Counted from the first letter of the stretch, positions 1-8,882 are shown. The stretch: DNA of 42,246 nucleotides from Vicingaceae bacterium (GCA_029210015.1 JARGOE010000012.1:1-42246); one strand, 5' to 3'. The notes: a model not told the origin generated them from the letters alone. Translations and numbers: made by a program.

Positions 1-1948
1 TAGCACTTTTAGCAGGTACAAAGCAGCCAATTTGAGCCATAAGGGTAATTAAAGCTGTTTGTCTTAATAAAGCAGATTTACCACTCATATTAGGCCCAGT
101 AATCATCATTATTTGTTGTGTACTGTCATCCAAATAAATATCGTTGGCAACATATTCTTCACCAACTGGTAATTGCTGTTCAATTACTGGGTGTCTACCA
201 TCTTTAATTTCAATAACTTTTGTATCGTTTATCTGAGGCTTGGTGTAATGATAGTTGGTAGCAATATTAGCAAACGACAACAGGCAATCTACTTGTGCTA
301 TTAAATGAGCATTCAATTGTATTGGTGCAATATAATCTGCCAACTCCAACACCAAATCATTAAACAGTTGTGTTTCTAATTGCAAAATCTTTTCGTCAGC
401 ACCTAAAATTTTACTTTCGTATTCTTTTAGCTCTTCAGTAATGTATCGTTCTGCTTGAGTCAAGGTTTGTTTACGATGCCAATTCTCTGGCACTTTAGCT
501 TTATGGGTATTTCTTACCTCTATGTAATAACCAAACACATTATTAAAGGCAATTTTTAAACTCGGTATTCCCGTGTTTTCAATTTCACGCTCTTGTATTT
601 CTGCTAAAGCATCCTTGCCAGAATTTAAAATCTTTCTCAACCAATCCAATTCTTCCGAAACACCTTCTTTAATTACATTTCCTTTTTGAACTGCAACTGG
701 AGCTTCATCCTCAATGGTATATAAAATCTTTTCTTTAATTACCGTGCATGGGTTTAACCGATCTCCAATTATATTTAATGCCTTGTTTTTTGATTGCACA
801 CAAGCATTCTTAATAGGCTCAATAACCGTTAAAGCTCTTTTAAGTTGAATTACCTCTCTCGGACTAATTCGTGCTGTAGCCACCTTAGAAATTAACCGTT
901 CTAAATCTCCTACTTCATTTATCTGAACAGCTAAATTCTGAGTTAGTTCATCGTTATTCACCAATTCATCAACTACAGCTAATCTATCATTAATTGGCTG
1001 CACATCTTTTAACGGTAATGCTACCCATCGCTTTAACATACGAGAACCCATTGGAGAAATTGTAGCGTCTAACACATCAATTAATGTCTTTGCATTTTCG
1101 TTAGGCGAATAGATTAACTCTAAATTTCTAATCGTAAAACGATCTAACCAAACGTATTTTCCTTCCTCTATTCTAGCAACCGATGTAATGTGTTTTGTTT
1201 TGTTGTGTTGTGTATCACTTAAATAATGTAAAGCAGCACCAGCAGCACAAATAGCTGCACTTAAATCATCAATACCAAAACCTTTTAAACTAGCTGTTTC
1301 AAATTGTTTTTGTAAGGTTTCTTTACCAAAGTCTTCAGTAAAAGCCCAATCCTCCAGACAATAGGTGTGAAATTGGTCTCCAAAATTTTCAATAAACTGC
1401 TTATTCTTATTTCGTTGAGACAAAACCTCTGTAGGTTTAAAACCGTGCAACAATTTATCTATGTATTCTATATTTCCTTGCCCTACTAAAAACTCTCCGG
1501 TAGACACATCTAAAAATGCCACTCCACATACTTTTTTATCAAAATGAATAGCTGCTAAAAAGTTATTGCTTTTATGGTCTAAGATTTGGTCATTCAGTGT
1601 AACTCCTGGAGTAACCAATTCAGTAACTCCACGCTTAACAATTTTCTTTTCTTTACTTGGAGCTTCTAGCTGGTCGCAAATAGCTACACGCAAACCAGAG
1701 CGCACCAATTTTGGCAAGTAAGAGTTTAAAGAATGATGTGGAAAACCAGCCAGTTCAATTTTAGAACCTCCATTATTTCTAGCAGTAAGAACAATTCCTA
1801 AAATATTGGCAGCCTTTACAGCATCTGCTCCAAAAGTTTCATAAAAATCACCCACCCTAAACAATAACATCGCATCAGGATATTTCGCCTTAATGGTGTT
1901 GTATTGTTTCATCAACGGAGTTTCTTTATCTTTCTTTGCTTTTGCCAA
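1..1948 (-). CDS. mutS: DNA mismatch repair protein MutS (3' end outside window)
   Basis: MutS recognises mispairs and small loops, then recruits MutL through ATP binding. About 649 N-terminal residues are present; by comparison with the usual 850-870, roughly 220 residues including Walker B and the dimerisation helices lie beyond the window. The mismatch-reading F-x-E motif is visible at F35-Y-E37 (GDFYETFG). The core lever and clamp domains follow, and the Walker A motif GPNMSGKS lies at residues 618-625 (bases 74-97). The last readable residues, AQIGCFVPA, match the family just after Walker A. The only sensible start is TTG at 1948, giving [16 protein letters not shown]; this is the usual short basic lead-in before the MKQY segment. 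The gene is divergent from the RNA methyltransferase at 2032, with 83 bases between them. Identification is secure; the exact start is an inference. Confidence 0.95.
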   Translation of the reverse strand, partial: MAKAKKDKETPLMKQYNTIKAKYPDAMLLFRVGDFYETFGADAVKAANILGIVLTARNNGGSKIELAGFPHHSLNSYLPKLVRSGLRVAICDQLEAPSKEKKIVKRGVTELVTPGVTLNDQILDHKSNNFLAAIHFDKKVCGVAFLDVSTGEFLVGQGNIEYIDKLLHGFKPTEVLSQRNKNKQFIENFGDQFHTYCLEDWAFTEDFGKETLQKQFETASLKGFGIDDLSAAICAAGAALHYLSDTQHNKTKHITSVARIEEGKYVWLDRFTIRNLELIYSPNENAKTLIDVLDATISPMGSRMLKRWVALPLKDVQPINDRLAVVDELVNNDELTQNLAVQINEVGDLERLISKVATARISPREVIQLKRALTVIEPIKNACVQSKNKALNIIGDRLNPCTVIKEKILYTIEDEAPVAVQKGNVIKEGVSEELDWLRKILNSGKDALAEIQEREIENTGIPSLKIAFNNVFGYYIEVRNTHKAKVPENWHRKQTLTQAERYITEELKEYESKILGADEKILQLETQLFNDLVLELADYIAPIQLNAHLIAQVDCLLSFANIATNYHYTKPQINDTKVIEIKDGRHPVIEQQLPVGEEYVANDIYLDDSTQQIMMITGPNMSGKSALLRQTALITLMAQIGCFVPAKSA

Positions 1949-2001
1949 TTACTAATATTAATGCTATTCCCACAAACTTAATTAATGACTAATATTTACA
2001 T

Positions 2002-2009
2002 TATTTTTG
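2002..2009 (+). promoter_or_regulatory. Putative -7 element (TATTTTTG) for the SpoU methyltransferase
   Basis: TATTTTTG matches the Bacteroidota -7 consensus TAnnTTTG and sits 22 bases before the ATG at 2032. No clear TTG -33 box is seen at the expected distance, so this is suggestive only. Confidence 0.35.
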
Positions 2010-2031
2010 CATCCATTTTTAATGATTAGTT

Positions 2032-2562
2032 ATGAACAGAAAATTAAAAAACGAAGAGCTAAATAGAATTAATGTTGAGGAGTTTAAATCAGTTAAAAAA
2101 ACACCTATTATTATTGTGTTAGACAATATTAGAAGCTTAAACAACATTGGTTCTGTATTTAGAATTTCTGATGCTTTTTTAATTGAAGCTATTTACTTGT
2201 GTGGAATAACTGCACAACCACCACACAGAGATATTCAAAAAACTGCATTGGGTGCTACAGAATCTGTTGATTGGAAATACTACAATACAACCATTGAAGC
2301 TATTCAAGAATTAAAAACAAATAATTATAAAATTGCTTCTATAGAACAAGCTGAAAACTCTATAATGCTAAATGAGTTTAATCCTGTAAACGAAAAAATT
2401 GCTGTGGTTTTTGGCAATGAAGTAAAAGGAGTTGAACAAGAGGTAATTAACCAAAGTGATCTGGTGATTGAAATTCCTCAATACGGAACTAAACACTCTT
2501 TAAATATATCAGTAAGTTGTGGGGTTGTTATTTGGGACTTGTTTAATAAGCTTAATGCTTAA
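2032..2562 (+). CDS. TrmH/SpoU family RNA 2'-O-methyltransferase
   Basis: This is a SPOUT-fold enzyme that transfers a methyl group from S-adenosylmethionine to a ribose 2'-OH in tRNA or rRNA. All three SpoU motifs are visible in 176 residues. Motif 1 is LDNIRSLNNIGSVFRISDAF, with the conserved N and R. Motif 2 is VFGNEVKGV. Motif 3, which forms the trefoil-knot cofactor pocket, is IEIPQYGTKHSLNISVSCG. There is no N-terminal substrate-binding extension like that of RlmB, so it is a minimal SpoU domain; the target nucleotide (for example tRNA G18) cannot be assigned. The 3' end overlaps the convergent DoxX-thioredoxin gene by 11 bases. No cotranscribed plus-strand partner follows. Confidence 0.9.
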   Translation: MNRKLKNEELNRINVEEFKSVKKTPIIIVLDNIRSLNNIGSVFRISDAFLIEAIYLCGITAQPPHRDIQKTALGATESVDWKYYNTTIEAIQELKTNNYKIASIEQAENSIMLNEFNPVNEKIAVVFGNEVKGVEQEVINQSDLVIEIPQYGTKHSLNISVSCGVVIWDLFNKLNA

Positions 2563-3457
2563 GTACTTCTTCTAATTCTTCAACTTTAAAGAATTCTCCT
2601 GTCCACCTCTTTTTAAGCACACCTTCTTCTAAGTAAACAAACGCAGGAATACTTGGTCCACTATACTTGAAGAACTCTTCGTCTTCAAACCACATTATCG
2701 GAAAATCTATTTTAGTTTTATCTAAAAAGACTTGAATATTTTCTTCTTTTTTTGATCCCAACACTACGTATAAATTATCAATCTCATATTGAGTTTGAAG
2801 ATATGCCAATTTATGTGCTGCGCTTTCACAGTGCGGACAAGAATAACTCAAAAAGGCTACAATCTTTTTTCCTTTTGTAAAATCAACATTTTCATTTGAT
2901 TGATATAAAGTCGGTAATCCAGAATAATCGATTTCTTCATTTAACTCAATTGCTGATGCGTTTTGCAGCCCCACTCTATTTAATAAAAAAGTTGATAAAA
3001 AAGCAATTGCCAAAAATGGAATAATTAGCCAATGAACTAATCCATAAGTATGATGTCTTCTTTTTATAAGAAGTAATATTACTATTAATACAACATTCTT
3101 AATTATAGATTCAAGAGGCGTTAAAGCCAAGAAACTTCCAAAACAACCACAGTCAACATCATTCCCTTTGGTTATAAGTAAATAAATTAAATACACAGAA
3201 AAAACAGCAAGAGAGCCTAATGTTATCTTATAAATGATGTTTTTTATCCAAACATCAAATATGATACATAAACCTAATGTTATTTCAAAGGCAATAATAA
3301 ATCTAGCTACGAAAGGAGCTACCAACCAATTAGAAACACCTAAATCAACAAAAATGATTTCAAAAGGTTCTATTGGGAATAGTTTAGCTAAACCCGAAAG
3401 GATAAACACGAGCCCAACAAATATTCTTAATATGTGATTTAATAATTTCATTTTCAT
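2552..3457 (-). CDS. DoxX/MauE-type membrane protein fused to a thioredoxin-like domain
   Basis: This 301-residue protein joins two modules. Residues 1 to about 165 form a polytopic DoxX/MauE-like membrane domain with about five hydrophobic segments and a conserved CGCFG motif (C103 and C105) after the third. Residues about 175-301 form a thioredoxin-fold domain with the redox motif C207-P-H-C210 (SYSCPHCES). The membrane orientation cannot be proved here, but such fusions usually place the CxxC domain outside the cytoplasm. A role in passing reducing or oxidising equivalents across the inner membrane is likely, by analogy with MauE in methylamine dehydrogenase maturation. The ATG at 3457 directly follows the T tract of a terminator-like hairpin, and a small Cys-rich lipoprotein lies just upstream on the same strand. 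The substrate is unknown. Confidence 0.85.
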   Translation of the reverse strand: MKMKLLNHILRIFVGLVFILSGLAKLFPIEPFEIIFVDLGVSNWLVAPFVARFIIAFEITLGLCIIFDVWIKNIIYKITLGSLAVFSVYLIYLLITKGNDVDCGCFGSFLALTPLESIIKNVVLIVILLLIKRRHHTYGLVHWLIIPFLAIAFLSTFLLNRVGLQNASAIELNEEIDYSGLPTLYQSNENVDFTKGKKIVAFLSYSCPHCESAAHKLAYLQTQYEIDNLYVVLGSKKEENIQVFLDKTKIDFPIMWFEDEEFFKYSGPSIPAFVYLEEGVLKKRWTGEFFKVEELEEVLKH

Positions 3458-3492
3458 AAAAAAAGCTATTAACCTTTTGGTTAATAGCTTTT
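3458..3492 (-). terminator. Rho-independent terminator or attenuator abutting a start codon
   Basis: A perfect 14-bp stem (AAAAGCTATTAACC paired with GGTTAATAGCTTTT on the plus strand, 3461-3474 and 3479-3492) has a 4-base loop. It is followed on the minus strand by T7 at 3464-3458. The T tract ends immediately before the ATG of the DoxX-thioredoxin gene. It lies 20 bases after the stop of the small lipoprotein gene, so it can end that transcript or attenuate the next gene. Confidence 0.85.
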
Positions 3493-3512
3493 AAATATCT
3501 AAAATGGGAAAA

Positions 3513-3716
3513 TTATTTCATTTCACATTTATCTGGAGAAGATAACAATGCATCAGCAGCGTTACATCCGTCTTCTAAAGAACCATCTCCTTCAATATCA
3601 TCTTCAGTATAAGTAGTAGTAGTACCACCAATTGTACATTCACATTCATCACTTCCACAAGAAGTAAAAGCTAAAGCTCCTGTTAAAACAACAGCAAATA
3701 ATAAAACTTTTTTCAT
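3513..3716 (-). CDS. Small Cys-rich lipoprotein, function unknown
   Basis: This 67-residue protein starts with a lipoprotein signal peptide (MKKVLLFAVVLTGALAFTSC), with the lipidated Cys at position 20. Only about 47 residues remain after processing. They are acidic and contain four further cysteines: C25 and C27 in the CEC motif, then C51 and C64. The protein could hold two disulfides or a metal. It is not a family I can name. It sits directly upstream of a gene for a membrane protein with a CxxC thioredoxin domain, which suggests, but does not prove, a redox link. A strong hairpin terminator follows the stop codon. The signal peptide and the clean terminators on both sides make it a real gene. 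Confidence 0.75.
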   Translation of the reverse strand: MKKVLLFAVVLTGALAFTSCGSDECECTIGGTTTTYTEDDIEGDGSLEDGCNAADALLSSPDKCEMK

Positions 3717-3823
3717 AACAATTTTTTTAATTAATTAATAATTTACGGGTGCAATATACTACATTTTTAACATTTTATCACTTAATAATTAAAAATACTT
3801 GAAATATAAGGCATATTACGTAT

Positions 3824-3857
3824 AAAAAAAGCCGAGCTAAATAGCTCGGCTTTTTTT
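3824..3857. terminator. Bidirectional rho-independent terminator
   Basis: A perfect GC-rich stem (GCCGAGCTA at 3831-3839 and TAGCTCGGC at 3842-3850) is flanked by A7 on the left and T7 on the right. It can therefore terminate in both directions. On the minus strand it lies 16 bases past the stop of the TPR lipoprotein gene, which it most likely serves. Confidence 0.92.
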
Positions 3858-3872
3858 ATTAATTAGCTTTTA

Positions 3873-5594
3873 TTAGTTAACAGCTGCTTGAAAATCAGCG
3901 TTATCTTTATACTTAATAAACTCAGCGTCACCTTTAGCTTTAGCTTTTAAAGCTGCATCTTTAGATGTTGCTGTTTTTAAGTTATTAATCATCATATCAT
4001 TATCTCCACCTCTTGCTCCAGCAACTGCTTTTAAGTAGTAGGCTAATGCTTCATCCTTATCATCAGAACCATCAATTACAGAACCAACAGCGTTATCACC
4101 ATTCATTAATTTTGCTAATGCAGCATTAAATGAATTTACACCAGAATAGTTAGAAACTGCATCTGCATAATCCCCTTTAATGATGTTAATGATTCCTTTG
4201 TTTTGAGCAACCTCTGCACCAGCACCTGAAGCGTTGTTGTAATACTCCATAGCTGCATCTAAGTTTCCGTTTAATCTTTCAATAACACCTAAGTTGTTTT
4301 GAATAACTGGGTTATTTGCAGATAATCCATTTGCTTTATCAAACTCAGCTTTAGCTTCAGCTAATTTGTTTTGAGTTAAGTAAATGTATCCAACATTGTT
4401 TGGTCCTCTCCAATCAGAAGCATGGATAGAAGAAACACTTTTGTAAATAGATTCTTTTTTAGCTTCATCAGTGTATAAAGTAGCAGCATATAACATTTGC
4501 TCAACATCTAATGAATCAATTTTAGAATCAACTAAAGCTTTAATTTCATCATCAGTTAAGTTATGATGCTTCATAACTAAGTTACATTGAGCTCTTCTTA
4601 ATTCAGGAAGTACTTTTTTAGCAACTTGAGTGTAAGTAGCAGCTAAATTTTTAATTTCTTCTTCTCTTTTAGCTCCATCTTGGTATGTTTCTAAAACTCT
4701 TAAGATTAATTCTTTATCTTGTATATCAGACGCAGTCATTAAAGATTTGAATCCATTCCAATCTTCACCTTTACCAGCTGCCGCAGAAAAATTCTCTGGG
4801 ATTTCAACTTTAGCTCTCTTTAACATTGACTCTAAAGATTTAGCAGCAGACATTGCTCTTTCATTAGCTAAGTTATCGTTTTTACTTAACTCACCTTCAG
4901 GAGAAGCATATGCACTAATTGCTAAGTTGTTGAATTCCATTTTCACGTCTTCTTTCCAACCTTTCAATTTTGCTTTTAATTCTTTAACATCAGAATCATT
5001 CATCTCACTACCTCTAACAGTAGAGTTGTTTACTAAGTAATGAATCTCTACATTGTTATCCTCTAAAGTGAATTTTTTGAAAGCATCAGCTCCAACTATT
5101 CCTTTATCAGAAGACATAACTAATTTAGATGTAATCATTGTTCCGTCAGCAACCTTTCTTGGATCTAAATCTTTAGTCTTTTCTTTATATTTACCAGTAA
5201 CTCTTAATTCAACAACTGCAGTTTCCATTCCTTCTTTGTAAGGAATTACAGATGAATGAGAAAAACTACCGCCTTTTTCGTAGTTAATTGTAGCACCTTC
5301 TTCTTCAGAGTCTTCACCTTTAATGTTTAATACATCAAAAGATTCTGAATTTTCACCATAAACAATAACAGGAGTTATTGCAGCAGATACTTTTTTATTA
5401 AAATATTTTTCAGGGAAACTTCCATTCAACGAAATAGCAATACTATCTCCGTGCATTTCCACTGGATTTGGAGTAAGTTCATAGTTTACTTCTCCTTGTC
5501 GCTTAACCATCTTATTTAAAGGGTTACAAGCAATAAAAGCAGTAGCAGTTACAACAGCTAAAGCAGTTAATTTTACGTTTTGATTCTTCATCAT
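3873..5594 (-). CDS. Large TPR lipoprotein with OmpA-like central region
   Basis: This 573-residue protein has a lipoprotein-type signal peptide ending in AFIAC, with the lipid Cys at position 23 (M2 is an alternative start three bases later). Residues about 30-190 are a beta-rich N-terminal region. Residues about 195-330 include an OmpA-like pattern (ISAYASPEGELSKNDNLANE, followed by RA), where a strand leads into a helix with N-x-x-L-x-x-x-R-A. The C-terminal third, from about residue 370, is a run of TPR-like helices (for example NNPVIQNNLGVIERLNGNLD). It is probably anchored in the outer membrane facing the periplasm, with a peptidoglycan or scaffold role. The family is common in Bacteroidota but I cannot give it a function. 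Codon choice is strikingly uniform (GCT, GTA, TTA), which hints at high expression. It is followed by a strong terminator and preceded by a 99-base leader. Confidence 0.7.
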   Translation of the reverse strand: MMKNQNVKLTALAVVTATAFIACNPLNKMVKRQGEVNYELTPNPVEMHGDSIAISLNGSFPEKYFNKKVSAAITPVIVYGENSESFDVLNIKGEDSEEEGATINYEKGGSFSHSSVIPYKEGMETAVVELRVTGKYKEKTKDLDPRKVADGTMITSKLVMSSDKGIVGADAFKKFTLEDNNVEIHYLVNNSTVRGSEMNDSDVKELKAKLKGWKEDVKMEFNNLAISAYASPEGELSKNDNLANERAMSAAKSLESMLKRAKVEIPENFSAAAGKGEDWNGFKSLMTASDIQDKELILRVLETYQDGAKREEEIKNLAATYTQVAKKVLPELRRAQCNLVMKHHNLTDDEIKALVDSKIDSLDVEQMLYAATLYTDEAKKESIYKSVSSIHASDWRGPNNVGYIYLTQNKLAEAKAEFDKANGLSANNPVIQNNLGVIERLNGNLDAAMEYYNNASGAGAEVAQNKGIINIIKGDYADAVSNYSGVNSFNAALAKLMNGDNAVGSVIDGSDDKDEALAYYLKAVAGARGGDNDMMINNLKTATSKDAALKAKAKGDAEFIKYKDNADFQAAVN

Positions 5595-5693
5595 TTCTGA
5601 GATTATTCTATTAAAAGCTAATTTATTAGTTAATTTTCTAACTGCAATGATAGTTAATACTTTTTACATTTAAAAAAGATATGAGCATATTCT

Positions 5694-6176
5694 CTATAAT
5701 TTAATAACCATCAATTTGTCTTTACAAATATTTTTTAGTTCTAACATTGATTTATTAAGCTGAGGATGAATTAAATTAGGCACTATTTCATCTAAAGGAT
5801 AGATTACAAAATTTCTGTCTTGAATAAATGGATGTGGTATTTTAAGGTTATCCTCTTCAATAATATCATTATTATAAAATAAGATATCAATATCAATTGT
5901 TCTTTCATGCCATTTTTCCTTTCTAATTCTACCCATTTGCTTTTCGATATCTTGAAAATTACTTAAACATTCATGTGCAGAAAGATTTGTATTAATTACA
6001 ACTACTTGATTAATAAAATCTGGTTGATTTTCTACTCCCCAAGCTTTTGTTTGATATAAAGATGATTTTACATCTACTTTACCTACTTTCAATTCTATTA
6101 ATTGAATACAATTTTTCAGGGTAAATTGTACATTACCAACATTTCCTCCTAAACCTAAAATTACTTTATTGCTCAT
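5694..6176 (-). CDS. folK: 2-amino-4-hydroxy-6-hydroxymethyldihydropteridine pyrophosphokinase (HPPK)
   Basis: FolK transfers pyrophosphate from ATP to 6-hydroxymethyl-7,8-dihydropterin in folate synthesis. The 160 residues match the usual length. Family motifs are clear: GLGGNVGN near the N-terminus, SSLYQTKAWG, QPDFINQVV, then GRIRKEKWHERTIDIDIL, which carries the ATP- and Mg-binding residues, then IPHPFIQDRNFVIYPLDEI and HPQL. It is divergent from sppA, with 109 bases between the start codons. It lies 99 bases upstream of the TPR lipoprotein gene on the same strand, and no terminator is visible between them. The product supports the same folate cycle that thymidylate synthase, encoded at 14516-15340, depends on. 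Confidence 0.95.
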   Translation of the reverse strand: MSNKVILGLGGNVGNVQFTLKNCIQLIELKVGKVDVKSSLYQTKAWGVENQPDFINQVVVINTNLSAHECLSNFQDIEKQMGRIRKEKWHERTIDIDILFYNNDIIEEDNLKIPHPFIQDRNFVIYPLDEIVPNLIHPQLNKSMLELKNICKDKLMVIKL

Positions 6177-6243
6177 AAATTCCGTTTATCATATCCTACT
6201 ACCATTAATGTATTCTGTTACTAAAAGTAAGTAATGATATCTC

Positions 6244-6251
6244 TACTTTTG
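6244..6251 (+). promoter_or_regulatory. Putative -7 element (TACTTTTG) for sppA
   Basis: TACTTTTG matches TAnnTTTG and lies 34 bases before the sppA ATG. The same 8-mer precedes the PD40 gene (minus strand, 18317-18324) and truA (39712-39719). No convincing -33 TTG is seen. Confidence 0.4.
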
Positions 6252-6285
6252 CTCAAAACAAAATAACTTAATTAAAAATTAAACA

Positions 6286-8094
6286 ATGAAACAATTTTTC
6301 AAATTTATGTTCGCTAGTATGCTAGGAACATTTATTACCATAATGTTAGCTAGCATTTTATCAATGGTAATATTCTTCGGAATGCTATCTGCTATAATAG
6401 ATGGATCATCTGACGGCAGTAAAAGAAACATGGTAAAAATAGAAGACAACTCTATTTTACATTTAACATTGAATAAACCTATTAAAGATAGAACTTCTAA
6501 TAACCCATTCGAAAACTTTGATTTTGGATCTATGGAATCTAAAAATGGTTTAGGTTTAGATAAAATTATTGCATCTATAGAGAAAGCAAAAACAGATGCC
6601 AAAATAAAAGGTATCTATTTAGATGTTACTAGTATTCCTGCTGGTATGGCAACTTTAGAAGAAATAAGAGCTGCTTTAGTTGACTTTAAGAAATCAAAAA
6701 AATGGATTATCAGTTATTCTGAAATTTATACACAAAGTTCTTATTACGTTGCTTCTGTAGCAGATAAAATTTGCGTAAACCCTGCTGGAATTGTTGAGCA
6801 CAGAGGTTTATCTTCTGAGTTAATGTTCTTTAAAAATGCTTTAGAGAAATTAGAAGTTGAAATGCAAATAATTCGTCATGGTAAATTTAAGAGCGCGGTA
6901 GAACCTTATATGTTAGAGAAAATGAGTGACGCTAATCGTGAACAATATCAATTAATTTTAAATACCGCTTGGGGAAGTATGATAAAAGAAGTTTCTAAGA
7001 GCAGAGGTATAAGCGTAGAAAAATTAAATGAACTAGCAGATAATATGACAATTCAAGATGCAAAAATTGCAAAAGCTGAAGGCTTAGTTGATGAAACTTA
7101 TTTTAAGGATGAAGTATTAGATTTATTAAGAAAAAAATTAAAAATTGAAGCAGATGAAGATATTCCTTCTATTGCGCTAAATAAATATGCTAAAACTCTA
7201 AAACCAAAGAAAAAAGGTAAAAAGGATAGCAAATTAGATGAAAAACAAATTGCTATAATATATGCTGCTGGAGGAATAGAAAGTGGCAAGAGTAAAAACG
7301 GTAGTATGGGCTCAGAAACAATTTCAAAAGCTATTCGTGAAGCTCGATTGGATGAGAACGTTAAAGCAATAGTTTTAAGAGTTAATTCTCCTGGTGGAAG
7401 TGCCTTAGCTTCTGACGTAATGTGGAGAGAAGTAGTTTTAGCTAAAAAAGCAAAACCTGTAATTGTAAGTATGGGAGATGTTGCAGCTAGTGGTGGTTAT
7501 TACATTGCATGTGCAGCTGATAAAATTGTTGCTGATGAAAAAACAATTACTGGCTCTATTGGAGTATTCGGAGTTATACCTAATGCTCAAGGGTTAATGA
7601 ATAATAAATTAGGGATTACATTTGATAGGGTTAAAACTAATGAACATGCTGATTTAATGTCCGTTTTTAAACCATTAACAGCTCAAGAAAGAGATATTAT
7701 ACAAATTGGTGTTGAGAAAATTTATGATGATTTTATCACTAAGGTTGCTGAAGGTAGAGGTATGACTAAAGAGCAGGTTGATTCTATTGGACAAGGCAGA
7801 GTTTGGATGGGGTTAGATGCTTTAGCAATTGGATTAGTAGATGAGATAGGTGGATTAGATAAAGCAATTGAAATTGCAAAAAAATCTGCAAAACTAGATG
7901 ATTACCAATTAGTAGCATACCCTAAATTAAAAGATCCTTTTGAAGAGTTAATGGAAGAACTAGAGATAAACATTCAATCAAAAGTTTTAGGAAGTGTTTT
8001 AGGTGATGAGCAAAAATATTACAAGAAACTACAAAGTGTAACTACACAAAGTGGTATTATGGCTCGTATGCCTTTTGATATTGAGCTACATTAA
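6286..8094 (+). CDS. sppA: Signal peptide peptidase SppA, 67K type
   Basis: SppA is a membrane-anchored serine protease that degrades signal peptides left after protein export. The 602 residues form the long, two-domain type found in E. coli. An N-terminal transmembrane segment spans residues about 10-38. The general-base lysine is K202 in GKFKSAVEPYM, and the nucleophile is S402 in GDVAASGGYYIAC. Their 200-residue spacing equals that of E. coli K209/S409. Both crotonase-like repeats are present (YYVASVADKICVNPAG and YYIACAADKIVADEKT). A lysine-rich linker (KPKKKGKKDSK) separates the halves. It is transcribed alone and followed by a strong hairpin terminator. Confidence 0.95.
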   Translation: MKQFFKFMFASMLGTFITIMLASILSMVIFFGMLSAIIDGSSDGSKRNMVKIEDNSILHLTLNKPIKDRTSNNPFENFDFGSMESKNGLGLDKIIASIEKAKTDAKIKGIYLDVTSIPAGMATLEEIRAALVDFKKSKKWIISYSEIYTQSSYYVASVADKICVNPAGIVEHRGLSSELMFFKNALEKLEVEMQIIRHGKFKSAVEPYMLEKMSDANREQYQLILNTAWGSMIKEVSKSRGISVEKLNELADNMTIQDAKIAKAEGLVDETYFKDEVLDLLRKKLKIEADEDIPSIALNKYAKTLKPKKKGKKDSKLDEKQIAIIYAAGGIESGKSKNGSMGSETISKAIREARLDENVKAIVLRVNSPGGSALASDVMWREVVLAKKAKPVIVSMGDVAASGGYYIACAADKIVADEKTITGSIGVFGVIPNAQGLMNNKLGITFDRVKTNEHADLMSVFKPLTAQERDIIQIGVEKIYDDFITKVAEGRGMTKEQVDSIGQGRVWMGLDALAIGLVDEIGGLDKAIEIAKKSAKLDDYQLVAYPKLKDPFEELMEELEINIQSKVLGSVLGDEQKYYKKLQSVTTQSGIMARMPFDIELH

Positions 8095-8116
8095 TTAGTC
8101 AATTTTGTTTTGATAT

Positions 8117-8152
8117 AAAAAAAGAGTCTCGAATATTCGAGGCTCTTTTTTT
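8117..8152. terminator. Rho-independent terminator after sppA
   Basis: The stem AAAGAGTCTCGAA / TTCGAGGCTCTTT (one T-G wobble) has an A-rich left flank and a T7 right flank, so it could work in both directions. It lies about 25 bases past the sppA stop and ends about 28 bases before the rsmE ATG. Confidence 0.9.
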
Positions 8153-8164
8153 ATGTTAATTGCT

Positions 8165-8172
8165 TACCTTCG
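8165..8172 (+). promoter_or_regulatory. Possible -7 element (TACCTTCG) for rsmE
   Basis: TACCTTCG differs from TAnnTTTG at one position and sits exactly 8 bases before the ATG at 8181. This is the same geometry as truA (TACTTTTG, 8 bases) and mtaB (TACCTTTG, 7 bases). It lies just after the sppA terminator, where a new promoter is needed. Confidence 0.3.
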
Positions 8173-8180
8173 CTTTTGTA

Positions 8181-8882
8181 ATGAAATTATTTTACACACC
8201 CAATATAACTGATAACAAAAGCTATGTTTTGAATGAAACAGAATCAAAACATGCTATAAAAGTTTTACGGTTAACAATTAATGATATTATAACTTTAGTG
8301 GATGGAAAAGGATGTTTTTACGAAGCAAAAATAGTTTCTGATCATCACAAAAAATGTGAAGTAGAGATTGTCAAAACAATATTTGAACAAAAAAAGAATC
8401 CTTCTTTACATATTGCAATTGCACCGACAAAAAATAATGACCGATTAGAATGGCTGATTGAAAAGGCTACCGAAATAGGTATATCTGAAATAACACCCAT
8501 TATTTGCGATAATTCTGAACGTAAAGTATTAAAAACTGATCGTCTAGAGAAGAGAGCTATAGCTGCAATGAAGCAATCATTAAAAGCAACATTACCTCAA
8601 ATAAATGCTCCATGTAAATATTCCGATATAATTTCAAAAGAATTTTCTCGTGAAAAATATATTGCACACTGCTATAGTGAAAATCAAACACATTTTAAAA
8701 AGTGTTATGAGTCTGGTAAAGATGCAATTGTTTTAATTGGACCTGAGGGAGATTTTAGTAAAAATGAAGTTGAATTAGCATTAAAAAATAATTTTAAACC
8801 TATAAGTTTAGGCGAAAGTCGTTTAAGAACAGAAACAGCAGGTTTGTATATTTGTAATGCCTTTAATTTTATAAATGAATAA
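8181..8882 (+). CDS. rsmE: 16S rRNA (uracil1498-N3)-methyltransferase RsmE
   Basis: RsmE methylates N3 of U1498 in 16S rRNA within the assembled 30S subunit. The protein is 233 residues from the ATG. An N-terminal PUA-like domain contains ESKHAIKVLRL. The SPOUT domain has WLIEKATEIGISEITPI, GPEGDFSKNEVELA and the knot motif LGESRLRTETAGLYI. An in-frame TTG at 8160 would add LTFAFV-type residues, but that stretch carries the likely promoter and lacks family similarity, so the ATG at 8181 is chosen. The end overlaps the DUF4159 gene by 8 bases, which implies cotranscription and coupled translation. Confidence 0.95.
   Translation: MKLFYTPNITDNKSYVLNETESKHAIKVLRLTINDIITLVDGKGCFYEAKIVSDHHKKCEVEIVKTIFEQKKNPSLHIAIAPTKNNDRLEWLIEKATEIGISEITPIICDNSERKVLKTDRLEKRAIAAMKQSLKATLPQINAPCKYSDIISKEFSREKYIAHCYSENQTHFKKCYESGKDAIVLIGPEGDFSKNEVELALKNNFKPISLGESRLRTETAGLYICNAFNFINE

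Noticed and set aside
4747-5040. Plus-strand ORF opposite the TPR lipoprotein
   Set aside because: It is a shadow of the highly biased codon use in the real gene and has no family, signal or start context.
8160-8180. In-frame TTG extension of rsmE
   Set aside because: It lies on the probable -7 element and adds residues with no RsmE match; ATG 8181 gives the normal N-terminus.
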